64,000 nt of DNA from the NCBI RefSeq assembly GCF_003289965.1, contig NZ_QMBQ01000001.1:744001-808000 (forward strand). Reading direction: 5' to 3'. The DNA is from Mesorhizobium atlanticum. Lineage in GTDB: Bacteria; Pseudomonadota; Alphaproteobacteria; Rhizobiales; Rhizobiaceae. Below the pieces are notes generated by a model. It saw only the letters and a program-made list of their open reading frames with translations. It made no database searches and was not told the DNA's origin. The position numbers were made by a program, and so were the translations under genes. Shown one piece after another: positions 1-8,500 of this stretch (positions within the stretch are counted from its first letter, which is position 1; each line of letters starts with the position of its first letter).

Positions 1-1
1 G

Positions 2-304
2 GCGATCATCGGCCTCGGCGACCTCGTCACCGGCTCGATCAAGCGCGTGTTCGACCAGGTCGGCGTCAAGGCGGGCGAGATACCGGTCGTCGGCTGGGGC
101 AACTCGCTCGACACCACCCAGGAAGTGCTGAACGGCTACGTCAACGCCGCGCAGTGGCAGGACCCGCAGGCGACCAGCTATGTGGCGCTGTCGCTGGCCA
201 ACATGGCCGCCAGCGGCATCCCCCCGGGCTTCAACGTCATCACCGGCGCGCTCTATGAGAAGGACACGGCCGGCGTCTACGACAAGATCCTGTCCGGCAA
301 ATAA
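2..304 (+). CDS. Sugar ABC transporter substrate-binding protein, C-terminal part
   Basis: Partial gene: the reading frame is open from the window edge and ends at TAA 302-304, giving about 100 residues of a periplasmic sugar-binding protein of the RbsB-like type. The visible part has the late hinge and lobe features of that family, such as VVGWGNS near the start and QDPQATSYVAL, then a short tail ending LSGK. It is followed by a permease and an ATPase of the ribose/fructose ABC class, which supports the call more than the sequence alone does. The substrate cannot be read from this fragment; a pentose, fructose or similar monosaccharide is the family expectation. Confidence 0.75.
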   Translation, partial: AIIGLGDLVTGSIKRVFDQVGVKAGEIPVVGWGNSLDTTQEVLNGYVNAAQWQDPQATSYVALSLANMAASGIPPGFNVITGALYEKDTAGVYDKILSGK

Positions 305-320
305 GTCACCGCGCGATTGA

Positions 321-356
321 CCAGCGCCGCGCTTTCCACCTGAGGCGCGGCGCTGG
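321..356 (+). promoter_or_regulatory. Intercistronic hairpin between binding-protein and permease genes
   Basis: A perfect 12-bp inverted repeat, CCAGCGCCGCGC at 321-332 and its complement at 345-356, with a 12-nt loop and no T run after it. It sits between the binding-protein stop and the permease start. Such hairpins in ABC uptake operons usually protect the upstream mRNA or attenuate readthrough, so that binding protein is made in excess. The structure is seen; the role is inferred. Confidence 0.5.
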
Positions 357-430
357 ATGCTACCGCCGCCGGAGGCGCCGCCATACGCGGCGCGTAACCG
401 GCCAGTTTTCAATCATGTCGCGGGTATTTC

Positions 431-1417
431 GTGGAAAATCGTTCCTTCATCCAGCGCCTGATCGGCAGGTCGGAATTCGGCCCCCTTGTCCTGCTCGTCG
501 TCGAGCTGGTCGTGTTCTGGGCCATCAATCCGGACTTCCTCTCGCCGCAGAACATCTCCAACATCCTGGCCTTCACCGTCGAGCTCGGCCTGATCGCGCT
601 GGCGATGACGCTGCTGATGACATCGGGTGAATTCGACCTTTCCGTCGGCTCGCTGTTCGGCTTCTCGCCGGTCTTGATGTGGACGCTCTACAACAGCGGC
701 GTCACCTCGCTGGAGGTGGGCCTGCTGATCGCGCTGATCGTTGCCGCGCTGATCGGGCTGGTGAATGGCTGGTTCGTCACCCGGCTCAAGATCCCGTCCT
801 TCCTGGTGACGCTCGGCATGCTGCTGGTCGTGCGCGGCACGGCGCTGTTCGTCACCGACGGTTTTCCGCAGCGGACCTGGAGCGCGGAAGGCAGCTGGCT
901 GGCGAACATCCTGGTCGGCGATTTCTATGTCGGGCCGTTCCGCATCTATGCCTCGCTGTTCTGGTTCATTGGTGCTGCGATCGTCCTCGGCTATGTGCTG
1001 ACGCAAAGCCGGACCGGCAACTGGATCCAGGCCGCCGGCGGCAATCCCAACGCAGCCCGCGCACGCGGCGTCAACGTCAACCGCGTCAAGGTCGGCCTGT
1101 TCATCCTGTCGGCGGTGATGGCCTCGCTCGCCGGCGTGATCTCGTCGCTGCGCACCTCCGCGGCCAACCCCAACAGCGGCACCGGCTACGAGCTCGAGGT
1201 CATCGCCATGGTGGTGATCGGCGGCACGGCGCTGACCGGCGGTCGCGGCACCATCATCGGCACGGTGCTCGGCATCCTGATCCTGCGCGTGATGCGCAAC
1301 GGCATCGTGCTGATCGGCGTGCCGGGGCTGGCCTACAACATCTTCATCGGCGCGATCATCCTCGGCATGATGGCGCTGCATTCATGGCTCGAACGCCGGC
1401 ACCAGGCAGGGACCTAA
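431..1417 (+). CDS. Sugar ABC transporter permease (RbsC/FrcC type)
   Basis: A 328-residue hydrophobic protein of the BPD_transp_2 class that forms the membrane channel of a monosaccharide ABC importer. It shows the characteristic early segment SGEFDLSVGSLFG (near residue 68) and the late GGTALTGGRGTIIGTVLG segment (about 270-287), which is typical of RbsC/XylH/FrcC permeases. Start is GTG at 431, because an ATG at 415 is in another frame and no in-frame ATG lies before the first membrane segment. Its stop lies four bases before the ATPase start, so the two are clearly co-transcribed with the upstream binding protein. Confidence 0.9.
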   Translation: MENRSFIQRLIGRSEFGPLVLLVVELVVFWAINPDFLSPQNISNILAFTVELGLIALAMTLLMTSGEFDLSVGSLFGFSPVLMWTLYNSGVTSLEVGLLIALIVAALIGLVNGWFVTRLKIPSFLVTLGMLLVVRGTALFVTDGFPQRTWSAEGSWLANILVGDFYVGPFRIYASLFWFIGAAIVLGYVLTQSRTGNWIQAAGGNPNAARARGVNVNRVKVGLFILSAVMASLAGVISSLRTSAANPNSGTGYELEVIAMVVIGGTALTGGRGTIIGTVLGILILRVMRNGIVLIGVPGLAYNIFIGAIILGMMALHSWLERRHQAGT

Positions 1418-1421
1418 GACG

Positions 1422-2216
1422 ATGGCCGAGCCTCTGATCCGCATGACAAACATCCGCAAGTCCTACGGGCGCGTTCAGGCGCTGGTGGACGCCAATTTCC
1501 ACGTCAATGAAAAGGAGATCGTCGGCCTGCTCGGCGACAACGGCGCCGGCAAGTCGACATTGATCAAGGTGCTGTCGGGCGCCGTGCCGCTGACCAGCGG
1601 CGACATATTCGTGCGCGGCAAGAAGGTCAATTTCCGCAGCACCAGCGACGCTATCGCTGAGGGCATCGAGACGATCTACCAGGACTCGGCGCTCGTCACG
1701 CAGCTGTCGATCGCCCGCAACCTGTTCCTCGGGCGCGAGCCAATCAAGCCGCCGCGCTTCCTCAACCGCATGGATCAGGAGGCGATGAACGTGGTGGCGC
1801 GCGACCTTCTGCGGCAAGTCGGCATCACCAAGAACATCCCGCCGACGACGCCGATCGGCTCGCTGTCGGGCGGCGAGCGGCAGGCCGTGGCCATCGCCCG
1901 CGCCATGCATTTCGACAGCGATCTCATCATCCTCGACGAGCCGACCAACAATCTGGGCGTCGCCGAGACGCAAGGGGTGCTGAGCTTCGTGCGCAGCGCC
2001 CGCGACTCCGGCCATTCCTGCATCTTCATCGCGCATAACATCCACCACGTCTTCCAGGTGGTCGACCGCATCGTGGTGATGCGCCGGGGCAAGGTGGTGG
2101 CCGACGACATCGATCCGAAGAAGACCACGGTGGCCGAGGTCGAGCGGGTCATCACCGGCATGTCGGACAAGGAAATCCGGGATGCGATCGCCGACGGCCG
2201 GGAATCGCATGGCTGA
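1422..2216 (+). CDS. Sugar ABC transporter ATP-binding protein (FrcA type)
   Basis: A 264-residue cytoplasmic ATPase that powers the importer. It has Walker A GDNGAGKST near residue 38, the signature LSGGERQA near 148 and Walker B LIILDEPT near 169. At this length it carries a single ABC domain, unlike the double-domain RbsA/XylG/MglA proteins, and so resembles FrcA of the Sinorhizobium fructose system. It is the third gene of the operon. The D-loop region reads TNNLGV, one residue away from the common TAALG or TSALG, which is usual for this subgroup. Confidence 0.9.
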   Translation: MAEPLIRMTNIRKSYGRVQALVDANFHVNEKEIVGLLGDNGAGKSTLIKVLSGAVPLTSGDIFVRGKKVNFRSTSDAIAEGIETIYQDSALVTQLSIARNLFLGREPIKPPRFLNRMDQEAMNVVARDLLRQVGITKNIPPTTPIGSLSGGERQAVAIARAMHFDSDLIILDEPTNNLGVAETQGVLSFVRSARDSGHSCIFIAHNIHHVFQVVDRIVVMRRGKVVADDIDPKKTTVAEVERVITGMSDKEIRDAIADGRESHG

Positions 2217-2263
2217 TTTCGGCTGACTTTGACTTGGCGCGACAGGGGTTCGCATCCCATCCT

Positions 2264-3298
2264 ATGACTGGACCCATGAAAGCCACCGTAGCCGACATCG
2301 CCAGAAGCTGTGGCCTGTCGACCGCGACTGTCGACCGGGTGCTCAACAACCGCCCGGGCGCGAGCGCCGCCAACCGGCAGCGGGTGCTGGAGGCGGCCAA
2401 GCAGCTCGGCTACCTGCCGACGCTCGACCAGGTCGTGCTGCCGTCGAAGCCGGCGCATCTCGAATTCTTCCTGCCGATCGGCTCCAACGCCTTCATGGCC
2501 GACCTTGCCAATCACATCGAGGACTATGCGGCGCGCCTGCCCCTGGTCGCCTCCTGCCGCATTCACAACCTTGCCGGCATTTCGCCCGGCGCGCTGCAGG
2601 GCGCGGTGGAGAACCTGTCACTCAAGGCCAATGGCGTCGGCGTCATCGCCGTCGACCATCCGCGCACACGCAACATCCTGCGCGAGCTGGTCGAGGCCGG
2701 GATCAGGCTGGTCACGCTGGTCTCGGACGTGCCGGCCGCACCCCGTTCGGCCTATGTCGGCATCGACAACCGCGTGGCGGGCCGCACGGCGGCGTTGCTG
2801 ATGGGCCGCTTTCTCGGCGGCCGGACCGGGCATCTGGCCATGGTGGTCGGCTCGCGCTCCTATCGCGGGCATGAGGAGCGCGAGATGGGTTTTCGCTCGG
2901 TGCTCGCCGAAGAATTTCCCGACCTCGCCGTCTCCAGCGCCGTCGAGATCAACGACGAGCCGGACGCCAGCTACCGCGCGACCATCAAGGCGCTGCACGA
3001 CGAACCGGATCTGCTCGGCATCTACTGTGTCGGCGCCGGACGCTCCGGCGTCGCCAGGGCGTTGCTGGAAGCCAAGCCGCGCAGGAAGCCGGTCTTCATC
3101 TGCCACGATCTGACCAAGGAGACACGGCGCTATCTCGTCGATGACCTCGCCGACGTCGTCATCGACCAGAATGCGCGGCTGATCGCCGAGCAGTCCGTGA
3201 TCCGCCTGCTCGGCTCGATCGCCTCCTCGGCCCCCTATCTGACGAAAAAATTCATCGAGCCGCGGCTGATCTTCAAGGAAAACGTGCCGGTGCAATAG
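2264..3298 (+). CDS. LacI-family transcriptional regulator
   Basis: A 344-residue regulator with an N-terminal LacI helix-turn-helix (TVADIARSCGLSTATVDRVL, residues 6-25 from this start) followed by a periplasmic-binding-like effector domain (a visible GIDNRVAGRTAALLMGR segment). It follows the sugar ABC genes by about 50 bases on the same strand, so it most likely senses the transported sugar and controls the operon. ATG 2264 and ATG 2276 are both possible starts; the second puts the HTH nearly at the N terminus, as is common in LacI proteins. A TTG at 2234 is less likely. Neither ATG has a well-placed ribosome binding site. Confidence 0.88.
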   Translation: MTGPMKATVADIARSCGLSTATVDRVLNNRPGASAANRQRVLEAAKQLGYLPTLDQVVLPSKPAHLEFFLPIGSNAFMADLANHIEDYAARLPLVASCRIHNLAGISPGALQGAVENLSLKANGVGVIAVDHPRTRNILRELVEAGIRLVTLVSDVPAAPRSAYVGIDNRVAGRTAALLMGRFLGGRTGHLAMVVGSRSYRGHEEREMGFRSVLAEEFPDLAVSSAVEINDEPDASYRATIKALHDEPDLLGIYCVGAGRSGVARALLEAKPRRKPVFICHDLTKETRRYLVDDLADVVIDQNARLIAEQSVIRLLGSIASSAPYLTKKFIEPRLIFKENVPVQ

Positions 3299-3384
3299 GC
3301 CGGCAACGGCCAGGCGAGAGGCTCCTCGGATTTGTCTGACGATTGATCCGGCAATTCTGCACAGCAGCTATGCACGCTTCGCAA

Positions 3385-3413
3385 TTGCCGAATCGTTGGG
3401 CAACTCGTATTTA
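3385..3413 (+). promoter_or_regulatory. Candidate sigma-70 promoter of the small RNA
   Basis: TTGCCG at 3385-3390 and TATTTA at 3408-3413 are separated by 17 bases. Transcription would begin near 3420, exactly at the first base pair of the first small-RNA hairpin. The agreement between predicted start and structure is the main support. Confidence 0.5.
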
Positions 3414-3419
3414 TTGACG

Positions 3420-3534
3420 TGTCGGATGTCTTCCTCCTCCCAGACACCGACGGTGAATGCGGTACACCTCCTCCCGTGCCGTATTCGAAATCGAAGCCCG
3501 CTGCCTCCTCCTCCCGGCAGCGGGCTTTTTCTTT
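3420..3534 (+). ncRNA. Alpha-r14 family small RNA (NfeR1-like) with three anti-SD loops
   Basis: About 115 nt with three successive hairpins, each showing the same nine bases CCTCCTCCC in a 10-nt loop. Hairpin 1 is 3421-3451 (GTCGG/CCGAC plus TGTCT/AGACA with one bulged A; loop 3432-3441). Hairpin 2 is 3460-3481 (six pairs including one G-T; loop 3466-3475). Hairpin 3 is 3494-3527 (12 pairs; loop 3506-3515) and is followed by TTTTTCTTT, so it doubles as a Rho-independent terminator. CCUCCUCCC is an anti-Shine-Dalgarno sequence. From memory this architecture matches the alpha-r14 family of Rhizobiales, whose Sinorhizobium member NfeR1 affects osmoadaptation and nodulation; the related cuckoo RNAs of Rhodobacter carry the same motif. 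It likely pairs with ribosome binding sites of target mRNAs, perhaps with Hfq. Confidence 0.8.
3494..3534 (+). terminator. Rho-independent terminator of the small RNA
   Basis: A 12-bp stem, AAGCCCGCTGCC at 3494-3505 and its complement at 3516-3527, with a 10-nt loop and a T-rich tract starting at 3526. It is the third hairpin of the small RNA and would also stop readthrough from the LacI gene. Confidence 0.8.
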
Positions 3535-3603
3535 GCGTGCCAGAGGCGGGGGAAGCCAACCCATCCGATGCTGACCAGGTACGGGCTATCTCTTTGGTTT
3601 AAC

Positions 3604-3646
3604 GCAATTCCGGACGGAAAACCGCTCACACTTTTCCTGGAATTGC
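3604..3646. repeat. Rhizobial palindromic intergenic repeat, copy A1
   Basis: Begins GCAATTCC (3604-3611) and ends GGAATTGC (3639-3646) with an inner GGAAAACCG...CACTTTTCC. Related copies are at 28922-28965 and, internally deleted, at 53220-53239; a cousin with a GCATGATC outer arm lies at 32599-32645. It resembles the short mosaic palindromes dispersed between rhizobial genes. The stop codon of the minus-strand methyltransferase starts two bases after it, so the element ends up in that gene's 3' region. Confidence 0.7.
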
Positions 3647-3647
3647 T

Positions 3648-4436
3648 CTAGCCTTTCGCTGTCACCAGATTGGAGCTGAGTTCGAAAGCGACTCCCGATC
3701 CATCGGCGTAGGACTGCAGCACGGGCGCACTCCCGCTCACGATGTCCTCCACGACGCGCATGCGTTCGTGATCGGCCATTGCCTTGCCGGCAGCACTCAT
3801 GCCGACCAGCGCCATCGCGTTCAATCGCAGGAGGGGCGCCCCGTCCTCAAAGCGTATCCTGCGCGATATTGTCCTTGATCGAACGTCGTGGAAGCCGGCG
3901 TCGCGGAGCAGCGCCTCGATCAGCGCCGCATCGCCGAAGCTGTGGCGCAGGTCCGCGATTGGGCCAAGGAGTCGTTCGGCGACGCGGCGGAGATCGCGAA
4001 AGAAGGGGATTTCCTCATCGGAGCGCCAGGTGGCAACCGCCAGCCGGCCACCCCGCGCCAGCGCCCGCCGCATCTGCGCCGCCGCAGCGGGCTTGTCGGG
4101 AAAGAATTGCAGCCCCTGCTGACAGACGATCACGTCGAACTGCTCTCCGTCGTGGAGGGGTAGCGCACCGGCATTGCCTACGCGCCAATCGATGTCTGGC
4201 GCCACGGTGCGCGCGACGGCAAGCATTTCCGCGTTGATGTCGATGCCGACGACATATCCGGCGGCGCCGAGCCGTTCCCTGGCAACGCGGGCAACTATTC
4301 CTGTGCCGCAGGCGATGTCCAACACACGATGGCCTGGAGAGAGCTTCACCTCTTCGAAGGTGACTTCGGCCCAGGGGCGAAACAGAGGCCCCACGAGCCA
4401 GCGCTCATACATCTCCGGAAAACTTGCCTGACCCAT
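3648..4436 (-). CDS. SAM-dependent methyltransferase (class I, UbiE-like)
   Basis: A 262-residue soluble protein with a Rossmann-fold methyltransferase domain: motif I VLDIACGTGIVAR near residues 38-50, the acidic GIDINAEML at motif II, and FDVIVCQQGLQFFPD at motif IV/post-I. It transfers a methyl group from S-adenosylmethionine to an unidentified small molecule. The UbiE/Methyltransf_11 class is clear, but the C-terminal third gives no substrate clue. It lies on the minus strand downstream of the TetR gene with a gap of about 54 bases and may share its transcript. The gene ends against the palindromic repeat. Confidence 0.82.
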   Translation of the reverse strand: MGQASFPEMYERWLVGPLFRPWAEVTFEEVKLSPGHRVLDIACGTGIVARVARERLGAAGYVVGIDINAEMLAVARTVAPDIDWRVGNAGALPLHDGEQFDVIVCQQGLQFFPDKPAAAAQMRRALARGGRLAVATWRSDEEIPFFRDLRRVAERLLGPIADLRHSFGDAALIEALLRDAGFHDVRSRTISRRIRFEDGAPLLRLNAMALVGMSAAGKAMADHERMRVVEDIVSGSAPVLQSYADGSGVAFELSSNLVTAKG

Positions 4437-4490
4437 CGTCTAGCGCCCGTTTCCGGGACAGCATAACAGAATCAGGACGATCCGAAGAGA

Positions 4491-5075
4491 TCAGCGCGCC
4501 CGGAACGAGGCGATCAGGCTCTCGGCCATGCGCACGAATTGCGCGCTCGGACCTTCGGCGCCGACGCTCTGCATCGAGACGCGGGCGCCTTCGAGCAGCA
4601 GCGACAGCGTGTCGGCGAGAAGCTCGGCCTGGCCGATGCCGGCATCGCGGCAAAGCGCAACCAGCTTCTCGCGCTGGGCTTCCTTCAGTTCCTTGATGAC
4701 GCGCCTGGCCGGATGATCGGTCTCGGTGAGCTCGACGGCAGCATTGGCCATGTCGCAGCCACGGCTGTCGGCGCTGAGCAGTTCCGAAGCCTTCTGGACC
4801 CAGGCGTGCAACTGGGCGAGCTTGTCGCCGGGATGCCTGGCCTCGAATTCGTCCCATATCCTCGAAGCCTTCGCCGCCGTGGCGCGCAGGCATTCGATGA
4901 CCAGATCATCCTTGGACTCGAAATGGCGGTAAAGCGTCATCTTGTTCGTGCCGGCAGCCTCGGTGATGGCGTCGACGCCAACGCCCTTGATGCCGTGCTT
5001 GTGGAACATGTCCTGCGCCGTCTCCAGGATCCGATCCCGGGGGCGGGAACGCTCCGCAACGCCGTCAGTCATCAT
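4491..5075 (-). CDS. TetR-family repressor, likely of the adjacent RND pump
   Basis: A 194-residue regulator with a TetR N-terminal domain: RDRILETAQDMFHKHGIKGVG and the recognition-helix segment TNKMTLYRHFESKD near residues 42-57. The C-terminal ligand domain is not specific. It is transcribed away from the efflux operon that starts at 5320, the classic arrangement for AcrR-type control, and the shared 240-base gap holds long inverted repeats. MetMet at the start leaves 5075 or 5072 as initiation codons. The likely function is repression of the pump and itself, relieved by a pump substrate; this is inferred from position. Confidence 0.85.
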   Translation of the reverse strand: MMTDGVAERSRPRDRILETAQDMFHKHGIKGVGVDAITEAAGTNKMTLYRHFESKDDLVIECLRATAAKASRIWDEFEARHPGDKLAQLHAWVQKASELLSADSRGCDMANAAVELTETDHPARRVIKELKEAQREKLVALCRDAGIGQAELLADTLSLLLEGARVSMQSVGAEGPSAQFVRMAESLIASFRAR

Positions 5076-5115
5076 GCTCTCCTTTCGTCGTTTCCAAAAA
5101 AACCGTCGCCACCTC

Positions 5116-5169
5116 TTGACTAGGGTGTTACCGGTCTGTAACTTTCAGATGTTACTTACTGGTAACACC
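5116..5169. promoter_or_regulatory. Efflux-operon promoter with nested inverted-repeat operator
   Basis: TTGACT at 5116-5121 and TAACTT at 5139-5144, 17 bases apart, form a plausible promoter toward the pump. Overlapping it, GGTGTTACC (5124-5132) is repeated inverted as GGTAACACC (5161-5169), and a second inner pair GTAAC/GTTAC lies between them. Long nested palindromes between a TetR gene and its divergent target are typical TetR operators. The repeats are seen; binding is inferred. Confidence 0.5.
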
Positions 5170-5319
5170 TATATCACTCCCCGTCAAACGACAAGGCCCA
5201 CCGATAGCCTGCCAGAGTGAGATAGGACGAAAAAACAGCCTGTCATGCGGCTTCGGCCGGTGAAAAAAGAGAAAGCGGCCCGTGATCAACCGATGCGGGA
5301 CGGGCAAGGAGCCACTCCT

Positions 5320-5559
5320 ATGCAAAAGCGCAAAGACCTGACGATCGACGAAGCCGTCCGGGATCCGATGATCCGGCTGGTGATGAAGGCGGACGGGATC
5401 GACCCCAAAGCCTTCGAGCGGATGCTGCGCCAGCGCGCGGCGGAACAGGCGCCGGACGATGAAGTCCTGCCATCCTTCCTGCAGGATTCCGGCTCCGGCC
5501 GGGCCCGGCGCCTGCGCCATTTCGCAAAGCCCTTCGGCGAGGCGTCCGCATCATGGTAA
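5320..5559 (+). CDS. Small conserved-looking protein coupled to the RND pump
   Basis: A 79-residue charged, soluble protein beginning MQKRKDLTIDEAV, with no membrane segment and no domain that I recognise. The ATG at 5320 is chosen because AAGGA lies nine bases upstream; in-frame ATGs at 5245 and 5293 would add up to 25 residues. Its TAA (5557-5559) overlaps the pump start (5553), which implies translational coupling. The segment IRLVMKADGIDPKAFERML looks like a folded alpha-helical core. It could be an accessory or regulatory peptide of the pump; no function is claimed. Confidence 0.6.
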   Translation: MQKRKDLTIDEAVRDPMIRLVMKADGIDPKAFERMLRQRAAEQAPDDEVLPSFLQDSGSGRARRLRHFAKPFGEASASW

Positions 5560-8500
5560 ACTTCTTCGTCCACCGCCCGATCTTCGCGTCAGCGATCGCC
5601 ATCATCATGGTGCTCGCCGGCGCGATCGCTTATTTCCTTCTGCCGGTCTCGCAGTTTCCCGACATCACGCCGCCGCAGGTCGTGGTCAGCGCCCACTATC
5701 CCGGCGCCAGCGCACAGGTCGTGGCCGATACGGTCACCACGCCGCTCGAGCAGCAGATCAACGGCGTGCAGGGCATGACCTACATGTCGTCGACGAGCTC
5801 GAATGACGGCTCGTCGACTATCACCATCACCTTCGACGTCGGCTATCCGCTGAGCACGGCGGCCGTCGACGTGCAGAATCGCGTCAGCCAAGCGGCGTCC
5901 TCCCTGCCGGCAATCGTCAACCAGGGCGGCGTGACGATCAAGAAGCAGAACCCCAATTTCGTGCTGATCGTCGACCTGACCTCACCGGACGGCTCGGTCG
6001 ATCCGGTGGCGTTGAGCAACCTTGCCTATCTGCAGGTGGTCGATCCGCTGAAGCGCCTGCCCGGCGTCGGCGACGTGCAGATCTTCGGCGAGCGCCGTTA
6101 TTCGATGCGCGTCTGGCTCGACCCGGACAAGCTGGCCAATCTCGGCATCACCGCGGTCGACGTGCAGAACGCCATCGCCGAGCAGAACGTGCAGGTCGCC
6201 GCCGGCAAGATCGGCCAGTCGCCGGCGCCTGCCGGCACCGCCTTCGAAATGCAGGTCAACGCGGTCGGCCGTCTCAGCGACCCCAAGGAATTCGGCGACA
6301 TTGTCGTGCGCGCGAACTCGCAGAGCGGCTCGCTCGTGCGGCTGCGCGACGTCGCCCGCATCGAGCTCGGCGCGCTGCAATATTCGTCGTCCGCTTTCTT
6401 CGGCAAGGACCCCACCGTGGTGCTCGCCGTCTACCAGATGCCCGGCTCCAACGCGCTCGACCTGCAGCAGCGGGTCAAGGATAAGATGCAGGAGCTGTCG
6501 CAGCGTTTCCCGAAGGGCGTCAGTTACGCCATGCACTACGACACGACACGCTTCGTGTCGGCCTCGATGCATGACGTGCTGATCACGCTCGGCGAAGCGC
6601 TGGTGCTGGTCGTGGCGGTGGTGTTCATCTTCCTGCAGAGCTGGCGCACCACCATCATCCCGACCATCGCCATCCCCGTGTCGCTGATCGCGACCCTGGC
6701 GATCATGTACATGCTGGGCTTCTCGCTGAACATGCTCTCCCTGCTCGGCATGGTGCTGGCGATCGGCCTCGTCGTCGACGACGCGATCGTGGTGGTGGAG
6801 AATGTCGAGCGGCAGCTGGAGGCCGGGCTCAAGCCGCTCGCCGCGACGCGCGCGGCGATGGCCGAGGTGACCGGGCCGATCATCGCCACCACGGCGGTGC
6901 TGATGGCGGTGTTCGTCCCCGTCGCTTTCATCCCTGGCGTTTCCGGCCGGCTCTACAACCAGTTCGCACTGACAGTAGCGATCTCGGTCGGCATCTCGGC
7001 CTTCAACTCGCTGACGCTGTCGCCTGCGCTGAGCGCCGCCTTCCTGCGCCATCGCGGCGAAACCCAGTTCGTGCTGTTCCGCTGGTTCAACGCCGGCTTC
7101 GACTGGCTGTCGCATGCCTATGCGCATGGCGTGCGCATCCTGATCAAGCTGCGCTGGATCATGCTCGGCCTGTTCGCGGCCGGCCTCGTCGCCACCTTTT
7201 TCGTCTGGCAGAAATTGCCTTCGACCTTCCTTCCCGTCGAGGACCAGGGCTATTTCTTCGTCGTCATCCAGCTGCCGGATGGGGCTTCGCTTGAGCGTAC
7301 CGACGCGGTGGCGCAGAAGGCGCGCGACATCCTGCAGAACACGCCCGGCGTCGACATCGTCGGCTCGATCAGCGGCCTGAACTTCCTGACCAGCGCCGCG
7401 CAGTCGAACTCGGCCGTGGAATTCGCCATCCTGAAGCCATGGGACCAACGCGGCCCCGATCAGAACGCTTCGAAGCTCGTCGCCCAGGTGCGCAACAAGC
7501 TGTTGCAGATCCCGGAGGCCTTCGCGCTGTCGTTCGATCCGCCGTCGATCCCGGGCCTCGGCACCACCGGTGGTTTCGAGTTCCAGGTGGAGGACCTTTC
7601 GGGCCGCGGCAGTGCGGCGCTGAACGACGTGACGCAGGCGCTGATTGCGGAAGCCCGCAAGCAGCCGGAGCTCAACCCGCAGCAGCTGTTCTCGTCCTTC
7701 TCGACCTCGACGCCGCAGTTCAACTACGACCTCGACCGCAGCAAGGCGAAGCTTCTCGGCCTCAACCTGCCTGACGTCTTCAACACGCTGCAGATCTATC
7801 TCGGCTCGCTCTACGTCAACGACTTCAACCTGTTCGGCCGAACCTTCCGCGTGACCATCCAGGCCGACAAGGACGCGCGCGCTGACGCCACCGACATCTC
7901 AAGGCTCTATGTGCGCAACGCCTCGGGCGGCATGGTGCCGCTGAGCACGCTGGGCAAGCTTGTGCCGATCGTCGGACCGGAGACCGTGCCGCATTACAAC
8001 AACAATGCCTCGGCCCTGATCAATGGCGGCGCCGCACCCGGCTTCTCGTCCGGACAGGCGGTGGCGGCCATGGAGCGGGCGGCGGCCAACGTGCTGCCGC
8101 GCGACTTCGGCTACGAATGGACCGGCATCACCTTCCAGGAGCTCAAGGCCGGATCGATCGCCTCGGTCGTGTTCGGGCTGGCGATCGTCTTCGTCTTCCT
8201 GATCCTGGCGGCGCAGTATGAAAGCTGGGCGATGCCCTTCATGGTGCTGCTCGCGGTGCCGCTCGCCCTGTTCGGCGCCTTCGTGGTGCTGCTGCTGCGC
8301 GGCATGCAGATCGACGTCTACTCGCAGATCGGCTTCGTCATGCTGATCGGCCTCGCGGCCAAGAACGCGATCCTGATCGTCGAGTTCGCCAGACGCCGGC
8401 GCGAGGAAGGGCTGACCATCGTCGAAGCGGCGATGGAGGCGGCAAGGCTGAGGCTGCGGCCGATCCTGATGACCGCCTTCGCCTTCATCCTCGGCGTGCT

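Noticed and set aside
3421..3527. CRISPR-like array because of three repeated CCTCCTCCC units
   Set aside because: Repeat units are only nine bases, spacing is irregular and each sits in a hairpin loop; this is a small-RNA pattern.
5982..7448. 488-residue open frame antisense to the first RND pump
   Set aside because: Typical shadow of a GC-rich transporter gene with no recognisable motif.
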